Shown: in pieces, positions 8,765 through 17,244 of the stretch
Layout of the letters: each line of letters begins with the position of its first letter
Position numbering within the stretch: position 1 is the stretch's first letter
NCBI RefSeq assembly: GCF_003987335.1
Contig: NZ_PIPK01000010.1
Span: 36,964-100,963, forward strand
Source of the DNA: Aliidiomarina maris
GTDB taxonomy: Bacteria; Pseudomonadota; Gammaproteobacteria; Enterobacterales; Alteromonadaceae
Direction: 5' to 3'
DNA length: 64,000 nucleotides
Notes under the pieces: generated by a model
The model's input: the letters and a program-made list of their open reading frames with translations, nothing else
Databases searched by the model: none
Told to the model about the DNA's origin: nothing
Translations under genes and position numbers: made by a program

Positions 8765-9382
8765 ATGCTCGATTGGTTCTACTTAACCGACCTCTTAGGC
8801 GTCGCCGTATTTGCAATTTCCGGCACCCTCTTGGCGTTTCGAAAGCACATGGACGGATTCGGCGTGGTGGTGCTAGCGTCGTTAACCGCGATTGGCGGCG
8901 GGACTACCCGTGATTTAATTCTTGATGTGCCAGTATTTTGGCTGCATGACCCGGTGTATTTCATGGTCATCTTAGCGGCGGCTTTAGGGGCGATTATCTG
9001 GCTCAGATTTAAAGCCTATATTCCCGTCAATCGACTCTTGTTTGCGGATGCCCTGGGGATTGCATTTTTTACTGTATTAGGCGCTGAAAAGGCCATTAAT
9101 GCAGGCGTCACAGGTTTTACTGCGATTATTCTCGGCACCATGACGGCCGTGTTTGGCGGGATGTTGCGCGACGTCGTCGCCCGTGAAGTGCCGCTGGTAC
9201 TGAAAAGCGAATTGTATGCGACCACCTGTATTGCTGGGGCCACCTTATTTGTGCTGCTGTACCCATGGCACCCCACCGTGGCAATGTTAGTCGCCATGGT
9301 AACCACCTTTGGCTTACGCATGGGCGCACTTAAATACCATTGGTCGCTACCAGTTTTTAGCGAGCACAGCGATAAACGCTAA
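8765..9382 (+). CDS. TRIC-type cation channel family protein (UPF0126/YicG-like)
   Basis: A 205-residue inner-membrane protein with about seven predicted helices, built as two related halves. Each half carries the family motif: IGGGTTRDLI at about 43-52 and FGGMLRDVVARE at about 130-141. Prokaryotic TRIC proteins of this type form trimeric potassium-permeable pores; the physiological role in gammaproteobacteria is unclear. The ATG follows a short AGGTTCAGCAACTT leader. A TATAAT-like -10 element lies at 8710-8715, about 50 bases upstream, with no good -35. It stands alone, divergent from the sigma-54 regulator and convergent with the TIGR03545 gene. Confidence 0.9.
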   Translation: MLDWFYLTDLLGVAVFAISGTLLAFRKHMDGFGVVVLASLTAIGGGTTRDLILDVPVFWLHDPVYFMVILAAALGAIIWLRFKAYIPVNRLLFADALGIAFFTVLGAEKAINAGVTGFTAIILGTMTAVFGGMLRDVVAREVPLVLKSELYATTCIAGATLFVLLYPWHPTVAMLVAMVTTFGLRMGALKYHWSLPVFSEHSDKR

Positions 9383-9402
9383 CCCCACATAAACGAAGGG
9401 GG

Positions 9403-11184
9403 CTAATTGCCCCCTAAGCGTCCACGTAATTGATCGCCTAAGCGATTGCGCAGCTGGTCCAATGCACTGTCGCGCAGATTATCCAGCTCCTCATCCAACA
9501 AGCTTTGTAGTTGGCCTTCACGATCTTGTGCCAAGCTACGAAGCTGCTGGACCTGATCAAGTTGCGGTTGAATGTCCGCCATCGCCGCAGCGACTTGCGC
9601 CTCAAGCTGCGCTCGCACCTCGGTCAACTGCTCAGAGGCGTACTCTTGCATCACGCCACTCAAGGCACTGGATAACTGATTATCTAAGTCTGAACTGATA
9701 TTCAGTCGCGGCGAGCCAACGCGCCCCGCCAACCCAACGTCTAAGTCAAACGCTTGAATTTGGGTTAATGCGCTACCCAGTAGGCGCGCCCAGGTTCTGT
9801 CGCCTTCGGTCGCCATTTCGACATCTTGCAAATTCACCCCAGCACCACCACTGAAGCGGCCTTCGCTAATGCGCACGTCACCACGGCTGTTAATCACCGC
9901 GCGGCTTAAGTCGACACGCAGGTTGGCCTGCTCAAGCAGACGCTGGGCGGTAAGTTCCGCGCCTTGCAATGACCATTGTTGCTGGCCATTGAATTCAATC
10001 GCTTCGTTGATAAAGAAGTTACCGTCTGCGCTAAAGCTATTCCAGTAAGGGGTTTGCGATACATTCAACACGTAGGTTGTCGGGCTACCAATACGTTCGT
10101 GTTGCCAGGTAATGTTGTCCCAGCGCACGCTTATATCGACCTCTCCCAAGGTCAGCGATGTATTAGCCAGACGAATTAAGAAGCTTGGCGCTGAACCGTC
10201 ATCAAACTCAATAAAGCGACCTTCCCAACGTGAGGGCTCTTCTTCCGCTTCGCTTTGTAATAACGGTGCGACGAAATCGTAAGCAATTAACGCGTAATCT
10301 GTCCATTGTTGCACCTGCGGGCCAAACAGAATGCCAGCGATGTCGCTAATAGCGTCATTGTCGAGCTCAATTAAGCGTCTGACGCGGTCAAGGTCAGCGC
10401 CCGGTGCATCACGTAATTCACGCACCGACGTCTGAATTTGATTGGCTGCATTTTCAACGCTTTGGGTGAAGGCTTGCACACGGTCACGGTCAGCGCGCAT
10501 ATCATCACGCAGCTCCGTCAATTGACGGCGTAGTTGCTCAAATTCTTCAATCGTACGCGGCCGTGCGTCGCGTAATGCGCGCATACGTGTTTCGTATTGG
10601 TCAATCACATCACTTGAAGGCAATTCGTCACGCCGATTTTCAACGTCATTACGACTTTGGCGCACAGCACGCTCAGAACTATCAACTACCGCTGGAGTGC
10701 GAATTTCACTGCGTTCAAGAAGTTCATCTAAGTCAGGAAAATCAAAGCCCAACTCTGCAAAGCGCTCACCCCAAGTACGTGTGTCGCCTTCCGCTTCACG
10801 CTCAGCAATATAGTCGGCACGTACACGCCCAGGACGCGCACGCTCCACACCCATGGCAATACCAGTGGCGCTGAGCTCGTCAATATACACGCGGCCTATC
10901 ATCGCTTGTAAAACTTCGACGCCAAAGCTGACCCGCTGGGCTTGAAAGCGATTTAATTCCGGTGTTTCCGGGTCGGTAAATTCAATATTTTGTAGCTCAA
11001 CTGCAAACGGAGACCATTGCAAGCTAAGTCGCTCAATGTTGACTTCGGCACCATTTACGCGGGTTAACCCCGTAGTCAAACCAAAGCGCAATGCAGGGGC
11101 AGCAAAAAAATAGACCAACGCAATCAGCGCAGCAAAGAAGCCTATGAATGCCAACATGCCGTGCCAGCGGATATACTTATTCAT
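9403..11184 (-). CDS. TIGR03545 family membrane-anchored protein
   Basis: A 593-residue protein with one N-terminal helix (about 11-33) and a long, mostly polar exterior part. The beginning (NGAEVNIERLSLQWSPF, VELQNIEF) resembles the AsmA-like entry seen in this family. Residues about 195-280 and the last 100 residues are strongly charged and heptad-like, consistent with coiled coils (for example LRDDMRADRDRVQAF and LRDSALDQLRNRLGD). I recognise the TIGR03545/TIGR03546 pairing common in marine gammaproteobacteria; the function is unknown. Its ATG overlaps the stop of the TIGR03546 gene (ATGA), with a GGAGG ribosome site inside that gene, so translation is coupled. Confidence 0.82.
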   Translation of the reverse strand: MNKYIRWHGMLAFIGFFAALIALVYFFAAPALRFGLTTGLTRVNGAEVNIERLSLQWSPFAVELQNIEFTDPETPELNRFQAQRVSFGVEVLQAMIGRVYIDELSATGIAMGVERARPGRVRADYIAEREAEGDTRTWGERFAELGFDFPDLDELLERSEIRTPAVVDSSERAVRQSRNDVENRRDELPSSDVIDQYETRMRALRDARPRTIEEFEQLRRQLTELRDDMRADRDRVQAFTQSVENAANQIQTSVRELRDAPGADLDRVRRLIELDNDAISDIAGILFGPQVQQWTDYALIAYDFVAPLLQSEAEEEPSRWEGRFIEFDDGSAPSFLIRLANTSLTLGEVDISVRWDNITWQHERIGSPTTYVLNVSQTPYWNSFSADGNFFINEAIEFNGQQQWSLQGAELTAQRLLEQANLRVDLSRAVINSRGDVRISEGRFSGGAGVNLQDVEMATEGDRTWARLLGSALTQIQAFDLDVGLAGRVGSPRLNISSDLDNQLSSALSGVMQEYASEQLTEVRAQLEAQVAAAMADIQPQLDQVQQLRSLAQDREGQLQSLLDEELDNLRDSALDQLRNRLGDQLRGRLGGN

Positions 11185-11705
11185 ACTGAACCTCCGCGTA
11201 AGCTACTTAGACGCTCGTAGATGCCCCAGAATTTAGAGCCGCGTAACGCTTGCACAATTTTCAGCTTAATAAACCAAGCTTTAACCCGCGCACGATAGTT
11301 CACCACCAAGTAGTAGCTGATAAACAACCAAAGGGGCGCAAATAAAAGCGCGAAAGTAAGCGAGCCTAAGGTGATGGTATGGTTAAATTGCGCCAAGCGT
11401 GCCCATGGTTGGTCGTATAATGAGGTCCACAACCCTTGCAGAGCCTGCGCCTGCAACAAGCTTTCGCCGATATAGTCAGCGATTGGATCGAACAGGTAGG
11501 CAACCCCCGAGAAAAACAACCATGCGATTAAAAACCCGCTGAAGTTAATTCTCAGTGACATAGCTAAGAAGATAATTATCAGATTATGCAGGCTTAACAA
11601 CGGTGTCAGCCCCATGATCATCCCTAATACGAACCCCCATGCAATGGCCCAAGGCCCCGCCTCTGAGTTCAACGCTTTCAACAAGCGCGCCAACATGCCT
11701 AACAT
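11181..11705 (-). CDS. TIGR03546 family membrane protein
   Basis: A 174-residue inner-membrane protein with about four helices and a short basic C-terminal tail. The central GMIMGLTPLLSLHNLIIIFLA segment resembles the DUF2062-like transporter-associated fold, and FDPIADYIGE follows. It is the regular partner of the TIGR03545 protein that follows it with a four-base overlap. The pair probably acts in the envelope, with this subunit as the membrane part and the larger one reaching into the periplasm. That role is inference. A stretch of 192 bases without a gene separates it from hemH. Confidence 0.82.
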   Translation of the reverse strand: MLGMLARLLKALNSEAGPWAIAWGFVLGMIMGLTPLLSLHNLIIIFLAMSLRINFSGFLIAWLFFSGVAYLFDPIADYIGESLLQAQALQGLWTSLYDQPWARLAQFNHTITLGSLTFALLFAPLWLFISYYLVVNYRARVKAWFIKLKIVQALRGSKFWGIYERLSSLRGGSV

Positions 11706-11897
11706 ATCGACTCCTTTTAAGTGTTCAAACTAGCGTGTGCAAGCAAGCCTGTGCAAACAAGGGGTTAAGCCCCAAGTTTTAAGGGCCACAAGTTTTAAGC
11801 TTAAGAACGTCAACGCCCACTTGGTCGCTGATTATTATGTATTATGGCTCGTGTAACACCTTTTTTGCATATTTTTTGCTAACCACCTCGCTAGCCT

Positions 11898-12983
11898 TTA
11901 TCGCGCCGCGCCTTGCTCTTTAGCCAATATTGCAGTTTGCACAGCTTGCGCTTGGTCGCCCGGCACCCAGCCATGTAAATTGTCATTCACGAGCTGAGCC
12001 ATCATATCAATGTGCGCAGCATCGGCGTTCAGACATTCGATATATTGGTAAGTTTCACCACCTGCATGCTCAAAGTATTCACGGTTTTCTTCGCCAATTT
12101 CCTCAATGGTTTCAAGACAGTCAGAGGAGAAACCTGGGCATACCATTTGTACCGATTTGACCCCCTGTGCGGGCAGGCTTTTCAAGGTTTCGTCGGTGTA
12201 AGGCTTTAACCATTCTTCACGTCCAAAGCGCGACTGGAACGTCGTCATATAGTCGTCCTTACCAAGGCCTAAATACTCCGCCACCAAACGCGTAGTTTTA
12301 TAACACTCGCAGTGGTATGGGTCGCCCTGAAGTAAGTAACGTTTAGGTACGCCATGGTAAGAGAAAATCAGCTTGTCGCAGCGGCCGTGTTTTTCCCAAT
12401 GCGCCTTAATTTTATCGCCGACGGCTTGGATATACGCTGGATAATCGTGGTAGTGACTGATAAACCGCAGGTCCGGTAACCAACGGCGCTGAGTGAAGTC
12501 GGCGGCGAGGTTATCAAACGTCGAGCCGGTAGTGGAGCCTGAATACTGTGGGTAGAGCGGCAGCACCAATAGTTGGCGTACGCCCGCTGCGCTTAGTTTT
12601 TCAATCGCAGACTCAATGGATGGTTGGCCATAACGCATGGCAAAGGCGACTTCGATACCGTCTCCATACTGTTGCGCTAATTGTGTGGCAAGTGCGTCGC
12701 GTTGCGCTTGGGTGTGGAACATCAGCGGCGAACCCTGATCAGTCCATACTGTTTGGTAGGCCTTTGCAGAGCGCGCAGGGCGAATGCGCAGAATAATCCC
12801 ATGCAGAATCACCTTCCACAGTAAACGTGGAAACTCTACCACCCTAGGGTCTGACAGAAATTGCGCTAAATAAGTACGCAAAGCCTTTGGCGTCGGGGCT
12901 TCTGGCGTACCTAAGTTAGTGATCAACACACCAATCTTGGCGCGCTCGCCATGGTTGAAATCAGACCGCCCTTGATACTTCAT
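11898..12983 (-). CDS. hemH: Ferrochelatase
   Basis: Inserts ferrous iron into protoporphyrin IX, the last step of haem synthesis, at the inner face of the membrane. The 361 residues show the expected landmarks: VLITNLGTPEAPT at the start, YLAQFLSDPRVVE, the catalytic histidine region FSYHGVPKRYLLQGDPYHCEC, and the acidic ligand region CPGFSSDCLETIEEIGEENR. The long C-terminus after this, with QYIECLNADAAHI, is common in gammaproteobacteria. It appears monocistronic. A TATAAT element on the minus strand at 13015-13020, 31 bases upstream, is a plausible -10. Confidence 0.96.
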   Translation of the reverse strand: MKYQGRSDFNHGERAKIGVLITNLGTPEAPTPKALRTYLAQFLSDPRVVEFPRLLWKVILHGIILRIRPARSAKAYQTVWTDQGSPLMFHTQAQRDALATQLAQQYGDGIEVAFAMRYGQPSIESAIEKLSAAGVRQLLVLPLYPQYSGSTTGSTFDNLAADFTQRRWLPDLRFISHYHDYPAYIQAVGDKIKAHWEKHGRCDKLIFSYHGVPKRYLLQGDPYHCECYKTTRLVAEYLGLGKDDYMTTFQSRFGREEWLKPYTDETLKSLPAQGVKSVQMVCPGFSSDCLETIEEIGEENREYFEHAGGETYQYIECLNADAAHIDMMAQLVNDNLHGWVPGDQAQAVQTAILAKEQGAAR

Positions 12984-13299
12984 TATTCAGTTTTCCTTTG
13001 CCAAAATTTGAGTCATTATAAGCATGTTACGGGGTGATACACACGCTCACCTTGGTGGCTTGTGCGCCGTTAGCGCCTGTTTCATGTGAGCACTGCGTGC
13101 TGGCACAGTGAACCCTACACTGTTAAACCTTAGATTACGCTGATGAGCTACGTAAATTAAGTACTTAAGGTTCAAATAAAGCGATTGCTCGCAACGATTA
13201 AACACTCTCTGGTGCCTCACCCTAAGGTGAAAGATGTAAGCATGGCGCCAGAATCAACTATATTTAGGCAAATGCTTAGCGGCTATGCCTTGGAGACCC
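12984..13299. other. Divergent intergenic region between hemH and the RimK-like gene
   Basis: No gene is supported here. On the minus strand a TATAAT (13015-13020) is a likely -10 for hemH, with only a weak -35. On the plus strand I see no convincing promoter for the ATP-grasp gene. Several short overlapping palindromes (for example around 13045-13105) may be structure or may be chance. Confidence 0.4.
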
Positions 13300-14757
13300 A
13301 TGCGTAATACAGCGTTAATTATTGTCGATGACATTTCTGACTGGCAACCCTACTTACCTAGCCAAGCGGTGATGAGTGCTGCCGAGTATATGCAGCAAGC
13401 AGGCGCACGCCACCGCGGCACCATTATTAATTTATGTGCCGACTTAAGTTATTTATCCACTGGCTACTATGTGAGTTTGCTGGCTGAAGCGCGTGGACAA
13501 CGCTCTCTGCCATCCGCCGGGGTTATGAACGACCTAGCGAATTTACGCCATTACCAACTGTTTTTGCGTGACATGAACCGTCAGTTGAATAAATTTGTGA
13601 CGGACCCAAGCCAGCAGAAAGTCAGCATTTTGGTGTGTTTTGGGCAAAGTGAGTCCGCTGAGCTGACCTTACTTGCGCGGCAATTGTTTGAGGCCTACCC
13701 GTGCCCGACATTGAAGGCAACGTTTGTTCGGCATGGTCAAGGCTGGACTATTGAAGGCTTAACCAACCAGCCAATTAACGAACTAGACGACGACGAGCAG
13801 ACCCTATTTGCCAATGCCTTGGACAGTTTTAACAAACGCGTATGGCGTAAGGCGCGGGCACGCAAAGAATACCGCTATGATTTAGCCATTTTGCACGATC
13901 CGAACGAGCATATTCCAACCAGTGACAAAAAGGCATTGCAGAAGTTTATTCAAGCAGCGCGTTATAACGACATGGACGCTGAGCTAATTACTGCGGACGA
14001 TTACAGCCGTTTACTCGAATTCGATGCGCTATTCATTCGCGAAACCACGCGGATTAACCACCACACCTATCGCTTTGCCAAAAAAGCACAAGCCAATGGC
14101 TTGGTGGTCATTGACTCGCCAGAAGCGATTCTTAAATGTGCCAACAAAGTTTTCTTGCATGAACTGCTTGAGAAAAACAAAGTGCCGATGCCGCGCTCTG
14201 AACTACTTATCGATACCGCTACAATCGACTATGCGGCTATCGGCGAACGCTTAGGTTACCCTGTGGTGCTGAAGATTCCAGACGGTTCCTTCTCGATCGG
14301 AGTTGAAAAGGCTTCCAACGAAGAAGAGCTGCGTGCCACCGCTGAGCGTCTATTTGCGAAGTCGACGATTTTGCTCGCCCAGGAATTCATGCGTACCGAC
14401 TTTGACTGGCGTATTGGCGTGCTGAATAACCGCGCGGTCTATGCGTGCAAATACTATATGGCGCGCAACCACTGGCAGATATATAACCATGCTGAAACCG
14501 TGCGTAACCGCAGTGGCGACTTTGAATGCATGGGTGTGCACCAGGTGCCTAAAGAAGTCATTAAAGTGGCGCTCCAAGCGACTCGCTTAATTGGTGACGG
14601 CCTGTATGGTGTGGATATGAAAGAAACGCCCCGTGGCCCGGTTATCATTGAAGTCAATGACAACCCGTCTATCGACAACGGCGTGGAAGATTTGCATTTA
14701 AGTGACGAATTGTATCGCATCATTATGGCGGATTTCGTGCGCCGTCTTGAGCACTGA
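13300..14757 (+). CDS. RimK family ATP-grasp peptide ligase
   Basis: A 485-residue cytoplasmic enzyme. The N-terminal half (LIIVDDISDWQPYLPS onward) is the domain found in long RimK family proteins; the C-terminal half from about 280 is an ATP-grasp with CANKVFLHELLEKNKVPMPR, the nucleotide-binding YPVVLKIPDGSFSIGVEK, AQEFMRTDFDWRIGVLN, and the metal-binding end PVIIEVNDNPSID. RimK enzymes add amino acids, typically glutamate, to a peptide or protein carboxylate using ATP. An ATG 15 bases further upstream is possible, but GGAG just before 13300 and the VDD-type N-terminus favour this start. The next gene, a GNAT, begins 20 bases downstream. The pair looks like a peptide- or protein-modifying module; the substrate is unknown. 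Confidence 0.88.
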   Translation: MRNTALIIVDDISDWQPYLPSQAVMSAAEYMQQAGARHRGTIINLCADLSYLSTGYYVSLLAEARGQRSLPSAGVMNDLANLRHYQLFLRDMNRQLNKFVTDPSQQKVSILVCFGQSESAELTLLARQLFEAYPCPTLKATFVRHGQGWTIEGLTNQPINELDDDEQTLFANALDSFNKRVWRKARARKEYRYDLAILHDPNEHIPTSDKKALQKFIQAARYNDMDAELITADDYSRLLEFDALFIRETTRINHHTYRFAKKAQANGLVVIDSPEAILKCANKVFLHELLEKNKVPMPRSELLIDTATIDYAAIGERLGYPVVLKIPDGSFSIGVEKASNEEELRATAERLFAKSTILLAQEFMRTDFDWRIGVLNNRAVYACKYYMARNHWQIYNHAETVRNRSGDFECMGVHQVPKEVIKVALQATRLIGDGLYGVDMKETPRGPVIIEVNDNPSIDNGVEDLHLSDELYRIIMADFVRRLEH

Positions 14758-14777
14758 CCTATGCAGAGCAACCACCA

Positions 14778-15251
14778 ATGACGCCCGCTTGGCATATTCG
14801 CGAGGGGCAAACAGCAGACTTAGATCGCCTGTGTGAACTTGAGCAGGCGAGCTTTAGTTATGACCAAATTGGTCGTCGCAGTTTTAGACATTTACTGTTA
14901 AGCCCGACGGCTCGGGTGTTCGTGGTTGAACAACCGGGCACGGCGCCAGCATTGCTGGCTTACGCCATTGTGTTAACCCGAAAAAATAGCCGCTATTGGC
15001 GGCTTTATTCCATGGCAACCAGCAGTGCAGCGCGTGGCCAAGGTATCGGTAAGCATTTACTTAACCATATTCTTGAAACCGCGCAGCACAGTGTTGACGG
15101 CAGCGCTGGCGGCATGCGCCTTGAGGTTAAATGCAGTAATACGGCGGGTTTGGGCTTGTATCGCCAGCTCGGTTTTGAAATCACCGATATACTACCCGCC
15201 TACTATTCAGACGATAGCGACGGCTACCGCATGCAGTTGACCTTCGCTTAA
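14778..15251 (+). CDS. GNAT N-acetyltransferase paired with the RimK-like ligase
   Basis: A 157-residue complete GNAT domain. The acetyl-CoA loop is RGQGIGKHLLNHIL (residues about 87-100), preceded by the strand YWRLYSMATSSAA and followed by RLEVKCSNTAGLGLYRQLGFE and a C-terminal PAYYSDDSDGYRMQL. This end strongly resembles the GNAT half of the GNAT/peptidase C39 fusion proteins that commonly accompany RimK family genes, but here the protein stops at the end of the GNAT half, so the C39-like part is absent. It starts 20 bases after the ligase, so they are co-transcribed. It probably acetylates the product or target of that ligase; this is inference from context. Confidence 0.85.
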   Translation: MTPAWHIREGQTADLDRLCELEQASFSYDQIGRRSFRHLLLSPTARVFVVEQPGTAPALLAYAIVLTRKNSRYWRLYSMATSSAARGQGIGKHLLNHILETAQHSVDGSAGGMRLEVKCSNTAGLGLYRQLGFEITDILPAYYSDDSDGYRMQLTFA

Positions 15252-15457
15252 GCCGTAAGCGTTTGCTCGGCGCCGTTGCTTGCCTCGGTTTGCACACTAA
15301 ACCCAGTCGCCAGCAGCGGCGCTACGTCGCTTAGAAGTGCTGTCCGCGAAGAGCTACTTTCTCCCACATCCATCACAAATGCCCGGTCGATTTTGAGCTC
15401 AGTAAACGGCAAGCGCTTGGCGCGCGACAACGACGAATAAGAAATATACGAGGCTTT
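15248..15457 (-). pseudogene. C-terminal scrap of an EAL-domain (c-di-GMP phosphodiesterase) gene
   Basis: The minus strand encodes YSSLSRAKRLPFTELKIDR followed by AFVMDVGESSSSRTALLSDV and GFSVQTEASNGAEQ. This is the loop and strand region of an EAL domain, whose normal form is GxGYSSLxxLxxLPxxxLKIDxxFV and later VVAEGVExxxQ. An in-frame TAG at 15458-15460 and the lack of any upstream EAL motif show it is a relic of some 70 codons. The catalytic DDFGTG and EAL motifs are gone. It is convergent with the GNAT gene and overlaps its last four bases. Confidence 0.7.
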
Positions 15458-15553
15458 CTAACAACCGATTTACAAATAACAAAGATTTAATGTCTGTGTT
15501 TTTATTTAACTTAAATCAATTAGTCAGCGTGTTACATCGTTTATATAAGCTAG

Positions 15554-16618
15554 TTAATTACGATAGTCTCGGGTTACTTTCACCACTTTATGCGCACTGG
15601 CTTGATAGTCGCGCATTAACGCATCAATCGGCTTCGGTTGTGGGTCAAGGCCGCGCTGTTGCAAGTAATCAGGATTGTAGAGCTTAGAGCTCGAACGCTC
15701 GCCTGCGTCACAGGCAAAGGTAACAATACGCTGGCCTGCTGGGCGCTGTAACGCGGCAAAAAACGCCGCAGCCACATTCAATGCAGAGCTACTGCCAAGC
15801 ACAATCCCGTCTTCACGGCGCACATAGTCAGCAATCGCAATTAAGTCACTATCGGGTAGGTTCACTGCATAGTCTATCTGCGCTTGGCGAAAATTCTCCA
15901 CCCGGCGCATAATCCCAATGCCTTCGGTCATTGAACTGCCCTGCGACTTATACTCGCCGCTGCGCAAAAACTCTAAACTGCCTGAGCCGTCTGGATCCGC
16001 GAGCCATACTTCGGTCGCCGCATTTTGCTCTTTCAAGTAACGAGAATTGCCTGCAATCGTGCCACCAGTGCCGGATACGGAGACCAATATATCGACTTGG
16101 CCATCAAGCTGCTGATAGATCTCAGGGCCGGTATGTGAATAGTGCGCACGCATATTGCTGGTGTTCTCGAACTGGTTGGCCCACCAGTAATCTGGGTTTT
16201 CTTCCGCCATGCGCCGTGCGGTGTGGTAAAAATGGGCGGGATTTTTGAACGGCACAGGGTCGACTGCATGTAACGTGGCACCATGCAAACCGATCATGCG
16301 AGTTTTCTCCACAGTTTGATCATTCGGCATCACCACTAATAGGTTCAAACCATATGCTTTGGCCACCACCGCCAGCCCGATACCTGTGTTACCTGCAGTG
16401 CCCTCGACAATGGTCATTCCGGGGCGCAATGCACCGCTCGCTAGGGCATCATCGACCATTTGCTTGGCTGCCCGGTCTTTGATCGATCCACCCGGATTTT
16501 GAAATTCACACTTTAAAAAAATGTCACTTTTGCAAAGCGCTGACAGCGAACGAATTTTTAGCATATCGGTGCGCCCTATCATCTGTGCCTGATGCTCGAA
16601 TCGCGTCAATTTTTGCAT
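15554..16618 (-). CDS. PLP-dependent cysteine synthase family protein
   Basis: A 354-residue fold-type II PLP enzyme related to cysteine synthase and cystathionine beta-synthase. The PLP lysine is in NPGGSIKDRAAKQM (Lys47), the substrate loop is VEGTAGNTGIGLA, and the phosphate-binding loop is VSVSGTGGTIAGN. Typical O-acetylserine sulfhydrylases are shorter (about 310-325); the extra C-terminal residues after FACDAGERSSSKLYNPDYL are shared with the CysK-like subgroup I recall in marine bacteria. The reaction is probably O-acetylserine plus sulfide to cysteine, but another beta-replacement is possible. The ATG at 16618 has an AGAGGA ribosome site; a TTG two codons upstream is less likely. Confidence 0.88.
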   Translation of the reverse strand: MQKLTRFEHQAQMIGRTDMLKIRSLSALCKSDIFLKCEFQNPGGSIKDRAAKQMVDDALASGALRPGMTIVEGTAGNTGIGLAVVAKAYGLNLLVVMPNDQTVEKTRMIGLHGATLHAVDPVPFKNPAHFYHTARRMAEENPDYWWANQFENTSNMRAHYSHTGPEIYQQLDGQVDILVSVSGTGGTIAGNSRYLKEQNAATEVWLADPDGSGSLEFLRSGEYKSQGSSMTEGIGIMRRVENFRQAQIDYAVNLPDSDLIAIADYVRREDGIVLGSSSALNVAAAFFAALQRPAGQRIVTFACDAGERSSSKLYNPDYLQQRGLDPQPKPIDALMRDYQASAHKVVKVTRDYRN

Positions 16619-16804
16619 GGTCAATCCTCTTTATTGGTAGTGTGGGCTTAGCTGGAAATAGCGTTCATACTGACATAAGTCATTAAAGCGCGGCTAGCTA
16701 AATTCGTTTAAGGTGCGGTTTTCGCAACGAAATATTCGTTTTTATTGATTTATTGCCGCGCTTATATAAGTATTTTTTTGTGGTTTAACTTTGTTCAATT
16801 TAAT

Positions 16805-16832
16805 TTGACGGTTTGCAACAGGGGTGTATACT
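16805..16832 (+). promoter_or_regulatory. Strong sigma-70 promoter of the cold-shock gene
   Basis: TTGACG (16805-16810), a 16-base spacer and TATACT (16827-16832). The upstream 100 bases are very A/T-rich, as for an UP element. The predicted transcript starts near 16839, leaving a leader of about 140 bases before the cold-shock ATG. The rest of the gene-free stretch from 16619, upstream of this, holds nothing else I can name. Confidence 0.8.
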
Positions 16833-16838
16833 CAGAGT

Positions 16839-16979
16839 TGCTTGAATACCAGCTCGAATTTAACAACACGTACGACCTCCCTTCGGAAGATTCTCGTCCT
16901 GTTTAAATAAGTCCTAGCTGCTTCCAGCATAATCAGCCGCAAGGCTATTAAATTTTTATGTTTAAAATCAGGATAAGTT
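16839..16979 (+). promoter_or_regulatory. Long structured 5' leader of the cold-shock mRNA
   Basis: About 140 bases lie between the predicted start of transcription and the ATG, similar to the approximately 160-base leader of E. coli cspA that acts as an RNA thermosensor. A small GNRA hairpin AGCC-GCAA-GGCT is at 16935-16946 and an AGGA ribosome site sits at 16971-16974. I could not identify a cold box with certainty. A minus-strand ORF covers this leader but looks like chance. Confidence 0.5.
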
Positions 16980-17189
16980 ATGTCTGACGTAATTACTGGC
17001 ACTGTTAAGTGGTTCAACGAGTCAAAAGGCTTTGGTTTCTTAGAGCGCGAAGGCGGTCCAGACGTGTTTGTACACTTCAGCGCAATCAATGCAAACGGTT
17101 TCCGTTCATTGGCTGAAGGACAAAAAGTTTCTTTCACAGTGACTCAAGGTCAAAAAGGCCCACAAGCTGAGAACGTAACTGTTGTTTAA
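16980..17189 (+). CDS. Cold-shock domain protein (CspA family)
   Basis: A 69-residue single cold-shock domain with RNP1 (KGFGFLE, residues about 16-22) and RNP2 (VFVHFSAI, about 30-37), and the N-terminal [15 protein letters not shown] run typical of CspA-type RNA chaperones. It binds single-stranded RNA and DNA and melts mRNA structure. The strong promoter, long leader and strong terminator make it a single-gene unit. Which E. coli Csp it matches best cannot be decided by eye, so no symbol is given; cold induction is inferred from the leader. Confidence 0.96.
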   Translation: MSDVITGTVKWFNESKGFGFLEREGGPDVFVHFSAINANGFRSLAEGQKVSFTVTQGQKGPQAENVTVV

Positions 17190-17210
17190 GCAGTTTTCGA
17201 ATTGACGAAG

Positions 17211-17238
17211 AAAAAGGTCGGCATATGCCGACCTTTTT
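17211..17238. terminator. Bidirectional terminator between the cold-shock gene and the channel gene
   Basis: A perfect palindrome: A5 GGTCGGCATATGCCGACC T7. The T run on each strand lets it end both the cold-shock transcript (plus) and the channel transcript (minus), which converge here. Confidence 0.93.
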
Positions 17239-17244
17239 TTATGC

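Noticed and set aside
9397..9415. Hairpin AGGGGGC-TAATT-GCCCCCT between the TRIC and TIGR03545 genes
   Set aside because: It has no T run and overlaps the end of the TIGR03545 gene, so I do not call it a terminator.
11720..11800. Short repeats of AAGTTTTAAG and a GGGG-TTAAG-CCCC hairpin between hemH and the TIGR03546 gene
   Set aside because: Too short and not arranged like a terminator, CRISPR or known regulatory repeat.
12984..13299. A RimK-gene riboswitch or small RNA
   Set aside because: No conserved motif or convincing fold; only a -10 for hemH is credible.
16832..17137. Minus-strand frame over the cold-shock leader and gene
   Set aside because: It spans a strong promoter and a conserved gene on the other strand, and resembles no protein.
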